Of a stretch of DNA of 64,000 nt, positions 21,701-32,335 are shown in pieces; position 1 is the stretch's first letter; every line of letters begins with the position of its first letter. Under the pieces are notes generated by a model, which was given only the letters and a program-made list of their open reading frames with translations, searched no databases and was not told the DNA's origin. The DNA lies in assembly GCA_027943335.1 (NCBI GenBank), contig BSBK01008834.1, forward strand, positions 62,001 through 126,000, written 5' to 3'. Origin of the DNA: Chamaecyparis obtusa (taxonomy: Eukaryota > Streptophyta > Pinopsida > Cupressales > Cupressaceae). A program made the translations under genes and the position numbers.

Positions 21701-22663
21701 ATTTTTGTTTCTCCTATAAGAGGTTTGTTGAACTAGGTGGGTGATCTTGGTTCTCCTTTCACATAGTTGATCATTTTTTCTAATTCTTTAGGGTTCATTT
21801 GTAGGTATTCAACAAGAGAAATTGAGATGGAAGTGGATTTAAAAAAATTGAAAAATGTCAAAGATAGGAGAGGACAAGACTGTATTATTTCTTGGAAAAT
21901 TTTGACTCTTGAACCTTTTGGATTAAAGGAATTATCATTACTTAGTTTTTCTTTCCCCGTAGGAGAAGCAATGGACATACTAGCACCAAGAGAAAACTTT
22001 TGGTTCCTTTGGTTCCAAGTATGGACTATACATGATGGATCTTGTAGAGTCTCTAGGATATCTCCACATCTTTTAGAATAAAACTTGTATTCTAAAAATA
22101 AAGAGCCCAAATTTCCAATCTTAGTTGGAACTTTTTACTCCTTAATTTCTTCTTCTACAAGACCTTCTTTTGTTACATTCATTTGAAGATACCTCAACCA
22201 ATCAGGGAAAGTTTCACCATCATGATCAGTTGTTAGATGAGAAGAACACATTACATCTTTTGGAGCATCCCTGATCAGTAGTCTAGGTTGTGGTACTATT
22301 AAGAGGATATTTTTCCCATGAGGGTGATTATATTGCCCGCAAGTGACATCATGATAAAGTCATTGATATGGAGAAATGGACATATTATGTTTTCTTCTGA
22401 GCATGGATATGTCATTCAATAGTCTTTGCATTAGATTATCTATTGGAATAGGGGAAGAAGTTCTTTAATTTTGAACTTCACTATTCTACTTCCCTACTGT
22501 AAGGAATGCATCTTCAAGATCAATGGATTGTCTCTGTGCAACATTTAGATCATCCACTCCATCCTTTAGTAGATGAAAACATATATCGGGTGGAACAATA
22601 TTTAGAAAGAATATTTTCTAACTCTCATCACTAGGCCTAGAATTTATAGGAATCATTTGCAGC
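21700..22663 (-). pseudogene. Gag C-terminal half of the minus-strand gypsy element
   Basis: Minus-strand reading from 22663: LQMIPINSRPSDES, FFLNIVPPDICFHLLKDG, DDLNVAQRQSIDLEDAFL. This is the end of a plant gag capsid (the FLN..P-D..H.. and AQ..S.E.E pattern). A gag-to-protease linker follows, including the open stretch 22110-21733 with VEYLQMNPKELEKMINYV. The break at 22663 is where the LTR element at 22664 landed. Confidence 0.75.
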
Positions 22664-22717
22664 TGTTGGCATTAAGTATGATTATCATTAGTGACAACAC
22701 TTATTCAGACTCTGCGT

Positions 22718-22806
22718 GCTTACCGAGTAGAATAGTGCTTACCGAGCAAAATAGTGTTTACCAAGTAGAACAATGCTTACCGAGTAGAACAGTGCTTACC
22801 GAGTGA
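22718..22806 (+). repeat. 19-bp TACCGAG minisatellite in the 5' LTR
   Basis: Units of 19 bp carrying TACCGAG (or TACCAAG) begin around 22721, 22740, 22759 and 22778, followed by a partial unit at 22797. The 3' LTR has two fewer units, which equals the 38-bp length difference between the LTRs. Confidence 0.88.
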
Positions 22807-23114
22807 TGAGATGAGTAGCATTTACTGAGTGCCAGCATGGTAAACAGGGAATTCAGTCTCTACCAAGTGACACTATATCTACCGAGTCTCCAGTATATAC
22901 CCTGTTCGAAACTACAACCGAGTGGTTAGTATGGACCGTGCCTCCACTTCTACCAAGAGCATGACGATGCTGAGTAACGCAGTGGATGCTAAGTATCAGA
23001 AAGTCACAGAGTTAGTTTGCAGTAACTGAGTCACTATATTTGGGCTGACTCAGTAATATTTGTGTTAGCTTTTTTAAGAGCTGACTTTGTAATTATTTTG
23101 TAATTGTTTTGGAT

Positions 23115-23130
23115 TGATATATAAACAATG
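23115..23130 (+). promoter_or_regulatory. LTR promoter TATA box
   Basis: GATATATAAACAATG in the 5' LTR, conserved in the 3' LTR at about 29417. It is a plausible Pol II TATA box for the element's RNA, with about 600 bp of LTR downstream as R-U5. It is identified from sequence only. Confidence 0.5.
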
Positions 23131-23753
23131 TTTTATATCATATCCAAGGTGTGAAATAGTGAAGTATGAAGAGGAGAGAAAGGTAGAGATAAGAGAATTA
23201 CAAAGGGCTACAACAGTATAAGAAGCAGCAAAGATCTATCCATCACAGAAGGTGATCAATACATCAGAGAATCTCAATCAACAAGTACAGTTGCAAGTAA
23301 GAGATCTACTATTTCATCCTAATAGGTGAATCAGCTTAAAATCCTTTTACCGGGTAGACTTAACAGTCTTTGTAAAATCTCTTAACTAAGTGCGTACTTT
23401 ATTGTATGTTTGTAAATCCTCTAACAAGGTGGACCTAGCAGTCCTTATTGCTCCTAATAGGGTAGATCATCAGAAGTGATCATTGTAAGCCTTAACCGGC
23501 AAACTTTACACTACAGTATTGAGGTTTTGTGGGTATCATCCCCACCCCAGTTTTACTTTCTACTTGGAAGGTTTTTGGGTCACCAAATCTCTGTGTTCAA
23601 AGTGTTATGAATGTTTTATTCTTTCTGTTACTCATGCATGCAATCAGATTATCAATCTAATGTTATTAAGATCTGAATTTGATAAAGTTTTGAGGTTACT
23701 GATTCACCCCTCCCCTCTCAGTAACTTGGATAGTCTTGAATATTTCCAAAAAT

Positions 23754-23767
23754 TGGTATCAGAGCTC
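23754..23767 (+). other. Primer binding site, initiator tRNA-Met
   Basis: TGGTATCAGAGCTC directly follows the LTR. The first 12 bases match the complement of the plant initiator tRNA-Met 3' end, the standard primer of copia and many gypsy elements. Confidence 0.92.
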
Positions 23768-23816
23768 CGTGGTTCTTAGAATAAAGTTTGACAGCTTGAG
23801 AAAAGATTTAGGACAA

Positions 23817-25020
23817 TGGAGATATTCAGACTTAACAAAGTAATTGAGAATGAAAAGCTAGATCTGGAAATGGCCATAACTTAGCTCAAAGAAGCAAGAG
23901 AGCATCTTTCCCTTTCGCTAAAAAGAAGGAAGGAACTTGCAAATTAGATTAATGACCACCAATATGTTGAAGAAAAGATTGAAGACTTTTTTCCCTTCAA
24001 GCAGCTCAGATGAAGCAAACAATGCAATCAAAGAACTTCTAGGAAAGAGTGGATCTCTACAAGAAGAAGTAAGAAATTTGAAAAGAGAACAGGAAATTCA
24101 ATCAACAAGATTATGTGAAATCTTGGAACAAAGAAACAAGATGAAAGATGAAATAGATGGAAAGAACAATGAAATCTAGAATCAAACCCTTCAGCTAGAA
24201 AACCTTACTGATCAAATCTCCAATGCAAATGAAGAAATCTTAACTCTGAGATCAGAAAATGAAAATATAAGAGAGGAGCTGAGATCTGAAAAGAAAATCA
24301 ATTTAAGATTGATGAGTGACCTAGATGTTGAAAGGCAAATCAATGAGAGAATGTTGAAATCTCAAGAAGATATAAATCAAGTGTATGAATGAAACCTTCA
24401 TAGGCAAAAAGGAAAAGTAGGACTTGGATACAAAGAGGAAGGTAAATCCTCCAAACAAGGTACTCAAAAGAATCAGAAACCTACTTGTAATCACTGTGGC
24501 AAAATTGGTCATACTTCAAACAAATGTTGGAGCAATGGAAAAGAAAAATTCAATGGAAAATGCTACAATTGCAATCAGCATGGTCATAAAGGAAATGATT
24601 GCAAGGAGAAACCAAGATTTAAAGGCAAATGTCACAAATGTAGCAAACAAGGTCGTAAGGCATCAGAATGCAGAACTAAAACACCCAATCCAGTAGAACA
24701 AATTATTAAAGAAATGTTTGGTTGGGATTACAACACTTGGTGTAGATGTCATTACTGTGGAGAATATGGACACATTGGCATGAATTGTGTAAGGCATCAC
24801 TTGAGAAAAAGGGATTCTACCATAAGATGTTATAATTACACTAAGCTTGGTCACATAGCTAAAAACTGCATGAATTTAGGCAAAGTTGAAGATGAAAAGA
24901 AATCAAAAGCAAATAGCATTAGGAAGAAGATGAGACAATAGTGGATTCCTAAACCTACCGAGAAAACTAGTCCAAGTAATGAAGTAACTCATGAAGGGAG
25001 TGGCTCTATGAACTCTAACT
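23817..25020 (+). pseudogene. Gag-like ORF: coiled coil plus five CCHC zinc knuckles
   Basis: From the ATG at 23817 the frames encode a heptad-rich helical region (LQEEVRNLKREQEIQSTRL, LRSENENIREELRSEKKIN), then five tandem knuckles: CNHCGKIGHTSNKC, CYNCNQHGHKGNDC, CHKCSKQGRKASEC, CHYCGEYGHIGMNC and CYNYTKLGHIAKNC. The third has lost its His (Arg) and the fifth its second Cys (Tyr). No capsid domain is recognisable, so this is a nucleocapsid with a coiled-coil oligomerisation part. It would bind and package the element's RNA. Several stops (near 23883, 24178, 24391) and a frameshift near 23940 break it. Confidence 0.75.
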
Positions 25021-25139
25021 AAGTCTCCAAGAAAGCACTGGAATTGTATCTTCATAGACATATTCCAAAATAGTTCTTGAACTGAAAGGAAGAAAGATCC
25101 AAATCAGTATGCAAGATACAGTAGGATCACAAGAAGGTC

Positions 25140-25433
25140 GGTATCAGTTACCACCGAGCAAGGTCAGGAGTAACCTAATTTCATTTGGTTACCGAGTAAG
25201 GTCAGAGAAGTATGAATTTGTATGTTCTCTGAGTTGCGAAATCTTCACCGAGCATTTAATGCATAATGGATGACAGTCTATCAAATTCAATACCCTAATT
25301 CCTATGGAGCATTAATGACAAAGTTTTAACAAAAAGCATGAAATTGAGTTCATTCTTCACCGCAAATATCAGCATATTGTGCAGAGAAATTTCTAGTGCG
25401 ATCAAGCGATTCGAAGCAAAATTTTGAAGCATA
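25140..25433 (+). other. Inter-ORF region with more TACCGAG motifs
   Basis: Between the two ORFs the motif ACCGAG recurs (near 25152, 25188, 25228 and 25443), the same core as in the LTR minisatellite. No coding frame is seen. It could be a protein-binding or RNA-packaging element, which is inference. Confidence 0.4.
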
Positions 25434-28400
25434 AATTTTTCTACCGAGCTACCATGGCTTCATCTAGCACCAAAGTAAAGAAAGGTTTAGAAATGTTAGT
25501 TCATGGAGAATGGAAAGTGCCAGATTTCAAACTCATGCTCGTGGTTGTAGAAACCCTAGATCCGAGTGGAGCTCAGTCTCAAATTCCTCCAAAGGTACTT
25601 CTTGTAAATGACATTCGCAGTCATTTTAAAGGTACAATTCAAGAACTTGGAACCCTAGAGATAGATGTTGTTTGTGATGAACTGTGTCTTGATGGTGTTC
25701 TCAAACTGGGACATAAACATTTGGAAGATAAGGGTTTAAAACATATCACCCACTTGCCTTGGGGTTTCTAGATAAAATGGATAAGATATATTCTAAGCCG
25801 AGTGCATGAAGGTAAAATTTGGCTTGAGAAACCAGTGGAAATAACAAAGAAGATGATTCATCAAATCACTGGTCTTCCCATGCTTGCCAAGGCTAAATCT
25901 ACAAAAACCCTAGGTCAGATAGTTATGGAAAAGAAAACCCTAGCCGAATGGGATGGTAGAGGTATGAGAATTAACAGCATTACTGATGTAGAACTAAAAT
26001 TTGGCACATATGTAATAGCTCACAAGATATACAGTTTAAGCCTATAAAATTGTGAAGAACAATCTATCATTTGACCTAGCAGATCTTTTGTTGAAACAGT
26101 TCAACAAGAATATGGAGAGCATCCAAACCTCAAAGAACAATCCATGTAAGTTTGGCTCACTATTGGTTTGTTTATTTTTCTATGCTCAAAAGTTTTTCCC
26201 ATCAAAAGGCACGATAAAATGGAGAAAGGATGTGCCTATTCTTTATCAGATAAATTAGTATATTGCAGAAATGGGTGAGAATTTTACAAGCATAATGGAT
26301 AACTACTTTGAATCTTTTAAGGAGAAGATGAATAATAGATTTTGGATTCCACTAAAGTTGGTGGAAGATTATAAAGATGATGTTTGTTTCATGGTTGATT
26401 GTGATAGAGTATACATTTAGGCAGTAAGGCCCAGGATTGTATGGGTGAAACCTCTTCCTTATGAGGTAAACATTGATGAAACAAAGGATATAATTGAAGC
26501 CCTACTAAATCAACCTATTGATCCAAAGGCTCCATACTTTGGAAAATATGATGAAGCTAAGATAAGAATTGAGCTAAGCATAAAACTTCCATAGGCAGTT
26601 AACAAAGGCAGAAAGAGGATGGCCAAGATGCAATCTAGCACACCTCTAATGTTAACTGAGGGCATAGGAGAAGATATTGTAGAAGAAGAAGAAAAGGATA
26701 AGAGTAAAGAAGAAAAGGATGAGAATAAAGAAGAACAAGTGCCTATAAAGAAGAAAGGAAAGGTAACTATCACTGAGGAACGCAAGCAATCCATTGCAGT
26801 ATTCATAAGGAAAAGATCAAGGGGCAAGGCAGGTAAAATCAATGATGATATAGTACTCAAAAGGCCTCCTCCTTTTGAACAAAAGATTAAGGATTTGAGA
26901 GAAGGATCTGGAATTTCAAATTTCAAATCTCTCAAATATGAAATTAAATCAAAGGCAGAGCAGCAGGAAATAGAAGATGATGTTATTGAGAAAATGGGAA
27001 AATGGAAGTACTCACCTGATGATATGGCTTCTCAAATTCTAGGTGTTCTATTGGATAAAGTCAAGTTGAGATGGTCCAATGCAAGACAAACTGTCAAGGA
27101 CATATATGCTCAAACCTTAAGACAGTTGGTGCCAAGTTTGAAAGATGATGAAATAAATAAGGCATTGATAGAAAATGAGTGCAAGATGACACTAAAATTC
27201 AATAGTTGTTTGATTTTGATCAAAGATATAGAGTCAGTTGTGAAGAGTGCAAATTCTACTTGGAAAAACATCTATCATCTTCACAAACTGAGTACTAAAA
27301 CTGTGATAATTAAAGATATTGAAGATGACAGTAATGAAGAAGAAGAAGAAGAAGAAACATAAAAGATTGATAATGTTGTGATAGAGGAAGCAGGGAAAGA
27401 AGCTACTGAGGAAGCTGAGAAGAATGTTGAGGAAGATGATCCAGTTTAGATAGCTATAGAGGTAATTGCCTCACTTCCCCACTCTCTAGTAAAAATTGCT
27501 ACATCTAGCTTGGAGAAAACTTCAAGTGTGATTGTAACAACTCCCTCAAATACATCAAATGTCCAATCATCACTAGCACAACTCAATGTATCAATGAAAA
27601 AAGTGGCTACCACTTCATCTACCGAGCTTCAACCTCCTTCCACTGAGTTGTAGTCTTCTGTACCTTCTTCAAATTTGAGTTTTTCAGTAGTAAGTACTTC
27701 AGATTCTACAATTGTAAATACTTCAGTTTTTGATTTATCAAGTATTCCAGTTAGCATCCCATCAGTCAAAAGTTTATCAGTTTTCACTACAAGTCCTATT
27801 GTGTCTACAATAATTTCTACTACAAAGGCAATAAGTATAAAGACTCAACTGAGTACAAAATTTCTGAGTAAGAGTGTAGTAGAAGGTATAGATCTAGATG
27901 AGGAGATACAAATTCCCCAGCTAGATTTTGCAAACCTCACTACAGATCAAATGCAAACAGTTGGTGAACTCCTCCAGAAGAAAGCAAAGCAGAAGAAACT
28001 AAAAGAAGAAAGAGATAAGGAATATAAGATAATTGAGGATGCCAAGAACATTTTGACAGAAGCTATAGGTGTTGAAGTTGATTCCTCTCAACACATTTTT
28101 TTGCAGTTGGCAGAAGCAATTAACAAGTTTAATGATGATTCCTTTGGAATAGACAAGTTTCTTAAAAAGGATGAGAAGAAGTTTGAAAATGAAGTGCTTG
28201 AGCACATTGCTCAGCAAATAGCTATCAATCAGGTAGGGTTATCTTCAGTTTTGACTAGCATTGAGTCCTCCTATTCCAAGGTAACATCTCTTTTTGTCAA
28301 AATTTGTAATGTTTCCAAGTTCTCAAAGGAGATTAAAGACAAAATAAATAAGATTGATGAGGATCTGAAGATCAGTGCACAAAAGTTGCAACTTGAACCT

Positions 28401-28733
28401 AGTTCAAGCTCTGCACATCAGATGACAGTCAGATTCCTATCTGATAAGTAGTCAGAGTTATTGAAAGAAGATGCAAGGATTAGATTAACATTAATAGATA
28501 TTCAGAACATGATCCTTCCCATCATGGATACAATGCAGAAGCATATTGCATACTCAAAAACATTGATCCATGACAATCAACTTTCAATTGTAGATCACAT
28601 GATTGAACTCTCTGCAGAAGTCCAAGTTGCACTCCATACATGCAAGATTCTGCAAGAGAATTGGGATAGAACTCTAGCACTAATTGGAAAGGTGCATTCT
28701 GATTTTCTCTCACCTTTTGGTATCTTTGTGTAA
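25434..28733 (+). pseudogene. Large second ORF of the non-autonomous element, unknown function
   Basis: Begins with ATG at 25454 (MASSSTKVKKGLEMLVHGE) and reads with few interruptions to 28733, about 1,090 codons. The N-half is globular (IRSHFKGTIQELGTLEID, VEITKKMIHQITGLPML, PCKFGSLLVCLFFYAQKFFP). It resembles, in layout only, plant transposon-associated domains with an I-T-LP motif. The middle (26619-27360) is strongly Lys/Glu-rich with acidic runs (EEEEEEE near 27340). Then come a Ser/Thr/Val-rich linker (27600-27860) and a helical C-part. Stops at about 25769, 26045, 27448 and 28449 show decay. No catalytic motif is seen. Confidence 0.65.
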
Positions 28734-28989
28734 AATATTTGTATATACACCTTTGGCATTATTGTAGAAAAGGGGGAGAAAGTATATGAGATATGAAAGG
28801 GGGAGAAAGTATAAATAGGAAATATGAGTATGAGGTGAAATAAGATATTTGTATATATACTGAATAAGGGAGACATGAAATGTATATACAACAGTATGAC
28901 AAAAATAATTTTTTTTTGAATAATCAAAACTAGTGTCAGCATGATTGTGTATATAAGTTTTGGGCAATAAGTGTTTTTGTCACTAATGC

Positions 28990-29002
28990 CAAAGGGGGAG
29001 AT
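28990..29002 (+). other. Polypurine tract
   Basis: AAAGGGGGAGAT immediately before the 3' LTR start TGTTGGC. This is the expected plus-strand priming site for reverse transcription. Confidence 0.9.
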
Positions 29003-30053
29003 TGTTGGCATTAAGTATGATTGTCATTAGTGACAACACTTATTCAAACTCTGCGTGCTTACCGAGCAGAACAGTGCTTATCGAGCAGAACAATGTTTAC
29101 CAAGTGATGAGATGAGTAGCATTTACCGAGTGCTAGCACAGTAAATAGGGAATTCAGTCTCTACAGAGTGACACTATATCTACCGAGTCTCTAGTATATA
29201 CCATGTTTGAAACTACAACCGAGTGGTTAGTATGGACCGTGCCTCCACTTCTACTGAGTGCATGATGATGCCGAGTAACGTAGTGGATGTTGAGTATCAG
29301 AATGTCACTGAGTTAGTTTGCAGTAACCGAATGACTATATTTGGGCCGACTCAGTAATATTTGTGTTAGCTTGTTTAAGAGCTGACTTTGTAATTATTTT
29401 GTAATTGTTTTGGATTGATATATAAACAATGTTTTATATCATATCCAAGGTGTGAAATAGCGAAGTATGAAGAGGAGAGAAAGGCAGAGATAAGTGAATT
29501 ACATAGGGCTACAACAGTATAAGAAGTAGCAAAGATCTATCCATCACAAAAGGTGATCAGTACATCAGAGAATCTCAATCAGCAAGTACAGTTGCAAGTA
29601 AGAGATCTACTGTTTCATCCTGACAGGTGAATCAGCTTAAAATCCTTTTACCTGGTAGACTTAACAGTCTTTGTAAAATCTCTTAACCGAGTGCATACTT
29701 TATCATATGTTTGTAAATCCTCTAACAAGGTGGACCTAGCAGTCCTTATTGCTCCTAACAGGGTAGATCATCAGAAGTGATCATTGTAAGCCTTAACTGG
29801 AAAACTTTATACTGCAGTATTGAAGTTTTCTGGGTATCATCCCCACCCCAATTTTACTTTCTACTTGGAAGGTTTTTGGGTCACCAAATCTCTGTGTTCA
29901 AAGTGTTATGAATGTTTTATTCTTTTGTTACTCATGCATGCAATCAGATTATCAATCTAATGTTATTAAGATCTGAATTTGTTAAAAGTTTTGAGGTTAC
30001 TGATTCACCCCTCCCCTCTCAGTAACTTGGATATTCTTGAATATTTCCAAAAA
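29003..30053 (+). repeat. 3' LTR of the non-autonomous element
   Basis: 1051 bp, the partner of 22664-23752. It has two 19-bp TACCGAG units instead of four and a TATA box at about 29417. Scattered substitutions show the insertion is not recent. It ends CCAAAAA, after which the minus-strand gag of the host element resumes. Confidence 0.92.
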
Positions 30054-30962
30054 CATCCTATTGAACTTCACCAAAAACTCCCACATTCATTCATGTATTT
30101 GTTTTTTTAATTGGCTCAATTGAAGCAATAACAACATCGTATTATCAGGTGTTTTAAATCTTTCCTTGAAAGTTTTTTTCATATCATTCTAAATGGCTAT
30201 GGAGGCATGAAGAAAGTAGTTGAACTAGTTTATTGCAACATCAGTCAAGGTTCTCACAAAAAACCTAACTAAAACTTCTTGTGTCAACACTCTAATGACA
30301 CTGCATGCAATGTGAAATGCACTGAAGTGGTCTTTTTTACTTATTTTGTCATCTCCAGTGAACTTAGGAAAAATATGATGGGCACCTTTGGGTAAAGAAG
30401 TGGGATGGTTTGTACCCAGGTTCAAAGGACCTATATTTTGACCACAAGGTTGATTTGTTTCCATATTTAGAAATATTAAAGTTAAGGGTTGGGTATTGAA
30501 ATGAGAAGGTATTGGAAAACCTACTAGGATTAAAACTTTCATAGTAGGTGACACAATATGAGTTATAGGACAAGAGAAAGGCCTACTACAAGACTTAGTT
30601 TTCCTCTTCTTGGGGGTGTTCAAGTTAGGGATAGAGTTCAAATTCTTCAAAGCTTCAAAATATTCATCAATCAACCCCTTGCTTCAATCACCTCTTGTAT
30701 ATAATGTTCTATTTCTTATAGGAGGAAGAGAAAGTCTATCTACTACTACTGCTTCTTGGACCACTACTATACCTCTTAGACATTCACCAAGATCTTCTTC
30801 TCCTTCCAAAACTCAAAGGGCTTGTTGGAATTGTTGATTTCTATTTTTGTATTTCCAAGCTACTATAGCGAGGTCATAAATCAAGTCTTCTTGTGTGTTT
30901 TCAAAACCTATATTGGGTTGAACTACAATAAATACATCATTGTGTGGAAAAACAATTTTCAT
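30054..30962 (-). pseudogene. Gag N-terminal half of the minus-strand gypsy element
   Basis: The ATG is at 30962-30960 on the minus strand (MKIVFPHNDVFIVVQ). Reading continues through NTQEDLIYDLAIVAW, a Pro/Asn-rich linker (MKVLILVGFPIPSHFN) and the capsid start LPKGAHHIFPKFTGDDKISK, KDHFSAFHIACSVIRVL, IAIQNDMKKTFKERFKTPDN, ending LVKFNRM at the insertion boundary. The HHIFPKFTG and FKERF patterns are the normal plant gypsy gag. One frameshift lies near 30680. Confidence 0.8.
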
Positions 30963-31284
30963 TCATTCACTAGTATATTTGAGGCCAAATTTCGACAGAA
31001 ACTTTTGAAGGATGATTTTTTTTTTATGAATTTGGTGTTTTTTTTTTTGTAATAGCCCCCATGGTGTCAGTATTCTGATGGGTTCTAAATAGACCATTGG
31101 AATTCTGATAGTTTCAGGGTATAGATGAAAAAAAATGTGAACGACCACATGATTTTTATTTTGATTGCACATAGAAAAGGAGTGGAAGAAAATGAGCAAA
31201 ATTTGAGCGCGAAAGAAGGTATGTGATTTTTTCATCTTTTGAGCCTCTGGCATCATATTGGACTACAAATTTCAAATGCATTGC

Positions 31285-31570
31285 ATTTTATTTGATCATG
31301 AATGCTCTCTGAAATAACCACACTCTATTGGTGTCGTGCCCTAGGTAGTGGTTTATCTCTATTATTTGATGTTGTTGGTGCTTGTGTTCAAGGATATCAA
31401 TTCACTATTTTAAAATGTTTGGATTCACATTTGTTGATATTACTAGCACATTGATAATGATGCCATTGTATATTGCTAAGATGCTCACTGAAATGATCAC
31501 ATTCTACTGGTGTTGTGCCCTAGCCTATGCTTTAACTCCATTATTTGATGTTATTGGTTATCAATTTTTT
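31285..31570 (+). repeat. Two-copy direct repeat, period about 179 bp
   Basis: CTATTGGTGTCGTGCCCTAG at 31324 recurs as CTACTGGTGTTGTGCCCTAG near 31503, each followed by ATTATTTGATGTT and preceded by a GCTC-CTGAAAT segment. This may be the decayed LTR or leader of the minus-strand element. It is not coding. Confidence 0.65.
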
Positions 31571-32019
31571 TGAAATGTTGGTTGTGGTTATCAAATGGAT
31601 AGCCCCTGAGCTTCTAGCTAGGTGCCATTTGTATTGATAGCTTAGGGCATTGAATGTATTGTATCATTGATAGTTGAGACTTTGTTAAAAGGAAATAGGA
31701 CAAAGAATGATTTTGATTTATTTTTTGTATTTTGATCCCTAAGTGGATTACAACCCTAGAGAAGTATATGTAGATTTATGGATGCAGTTGTAGGATACAT
31801 AGCAGCTGATAATTCACAAGAAATCCATGCATTCAATTTGAATAGAAATTAATACAAAGAAATAGGGTCCTCCAATGGCCCAATCATCTGGACCCTGGTT
31901 GTCCCCTCTACCAGTGACCCTTCAAAATCAGGTTATCATGCAATTAGTGAGCGATCCTTCATTCTCTTGGTCTACCCTGCATCCAAACATATTGGAAATA
32001 CATAATATATGATTCTTGA
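31571..32019. other. Gene-free stretch before the CACTA tip
   Basis: AT-rich DNA with no repeat partner and no convincing coding frame. It is the presumed host sequence flanking the CACTA insertion. TGA at 32017-32019 would be the left 3-bp target copy. Confidence 0.35.
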
Positions 32020-32041
32020 CACTACAATAAAAAAACATTGC
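32020..32041 (+). repeat. CACTA left terminal inverted repeat
   Basis: CACTACAATAAAAAAACA preceded by TGA. The partner inverted repeat is not found within the window. Confidence 0.65.
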
Positions 32042-32190
32042 AAAAAAACAAAAACCCGATCATTTATATTTTATGTGACAACCGAATTCACTATACCAAT
32101 TTAATCCCAACAATTAGAATCCTTAACAAAACTAATTCAATCCAAACAAGAAAATAAAAATAATAATCACATACCTATCAAATAAATCAT

Positions 32191-32335
32191 AAAAATTCAA
32201 CCAAGCCAAATTGTTACAATCTAAATCATCAAAAGAACCAAGCCAAACTCAAAAATTCAAAAAAATTCAACCAAACTAAATCATTACAATCTAAATCATC
32301 AAAGGAAACAAGCCAAACCAAAAAATTCAAAATAC
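32191..32335 (+). repeat. CACTA subterminal 70-bp repeat, two units
   Basis: AAAAATTCAACCAAGCC at 32191 recurs at 32261 (AAAAATTCAACCAAACT), each followed by TTACAATCTAAATCATCAAA and a CAAGCCAAAC segment. Subterminal arrays of this sort bind the TNPA-class protein in known CACTA elements. That role is inferred here from position. Confidence 0.6.

Larger units (their letters stand above)
22664..23752 (+). repeat. 5' LTR of the non-autonomous element
   Basis: 1089 bp, matched by 29003-30053. It contains four full 19-bp units of the form TGCTTACCGAGTAGAACAG at 22718-22800 and further scattered TACCGAG/TACCAAG motifs to 22960. A TATA box lies at about 23117. Homology ends in CCAAAAA just before the primer site. 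Confidence 0.92.
22664..30053 (+). mobile_element. Non-autonomous LTR retrotransposon with gag-like ORF and large acidic ORF
   Basis: Direct repeats 22664-23752 and 29003-30053 start TGTTGGCATTAAGTATG and flank a 5.25 kb interior. An excellent primer site TGGTATCAGAGC at 23754 (initiator tRNA-Met) and a perfect polypurine tract AAAGGGGGAGAT just before 29003 define it. The interior holds a zinc-knuckle gag-like ORF and a second long ORF, but no protease, RT, RNase H or integrase. It would need enzymes from a partner, most likely a copia-type element given the primer. It sits inside the gag of an older minus-strand gypsy element. A 5-bp target duplication is not evident (GCAGC on the left, AAAAC/CATCC on the right). 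Confidence 0.9.
18455..30962 (-). mobile_element. Old minus-strand Ty3/gypsy element, split by a later insertion
   Basis: Read from 30962 down: gag N-terminal half (30962-30054), a foreign LTR element (22664-30053), gag C-terminal half (22663 to about 21700), protease, RT, RNase H and integrase ending near 18455. The two gag halves run on in the same reading direction and sense: the left edge ends LVKFNRM and the right resumes LQMIPINSRPSDES. Domain style (VNPPSS in integrase, no chromodomain) is Tat-like. LTRs were not identified on either side. Frequent stops and frameshifts show it is the older of the two. Confidence 0.82.

Noticed and set aside
28595..29011. 138-codon minus-strand ORF
   Set aside because: Lies antisense across the end of ORF2 and the polypurine region; hydrophobic low-complexity peptide only.
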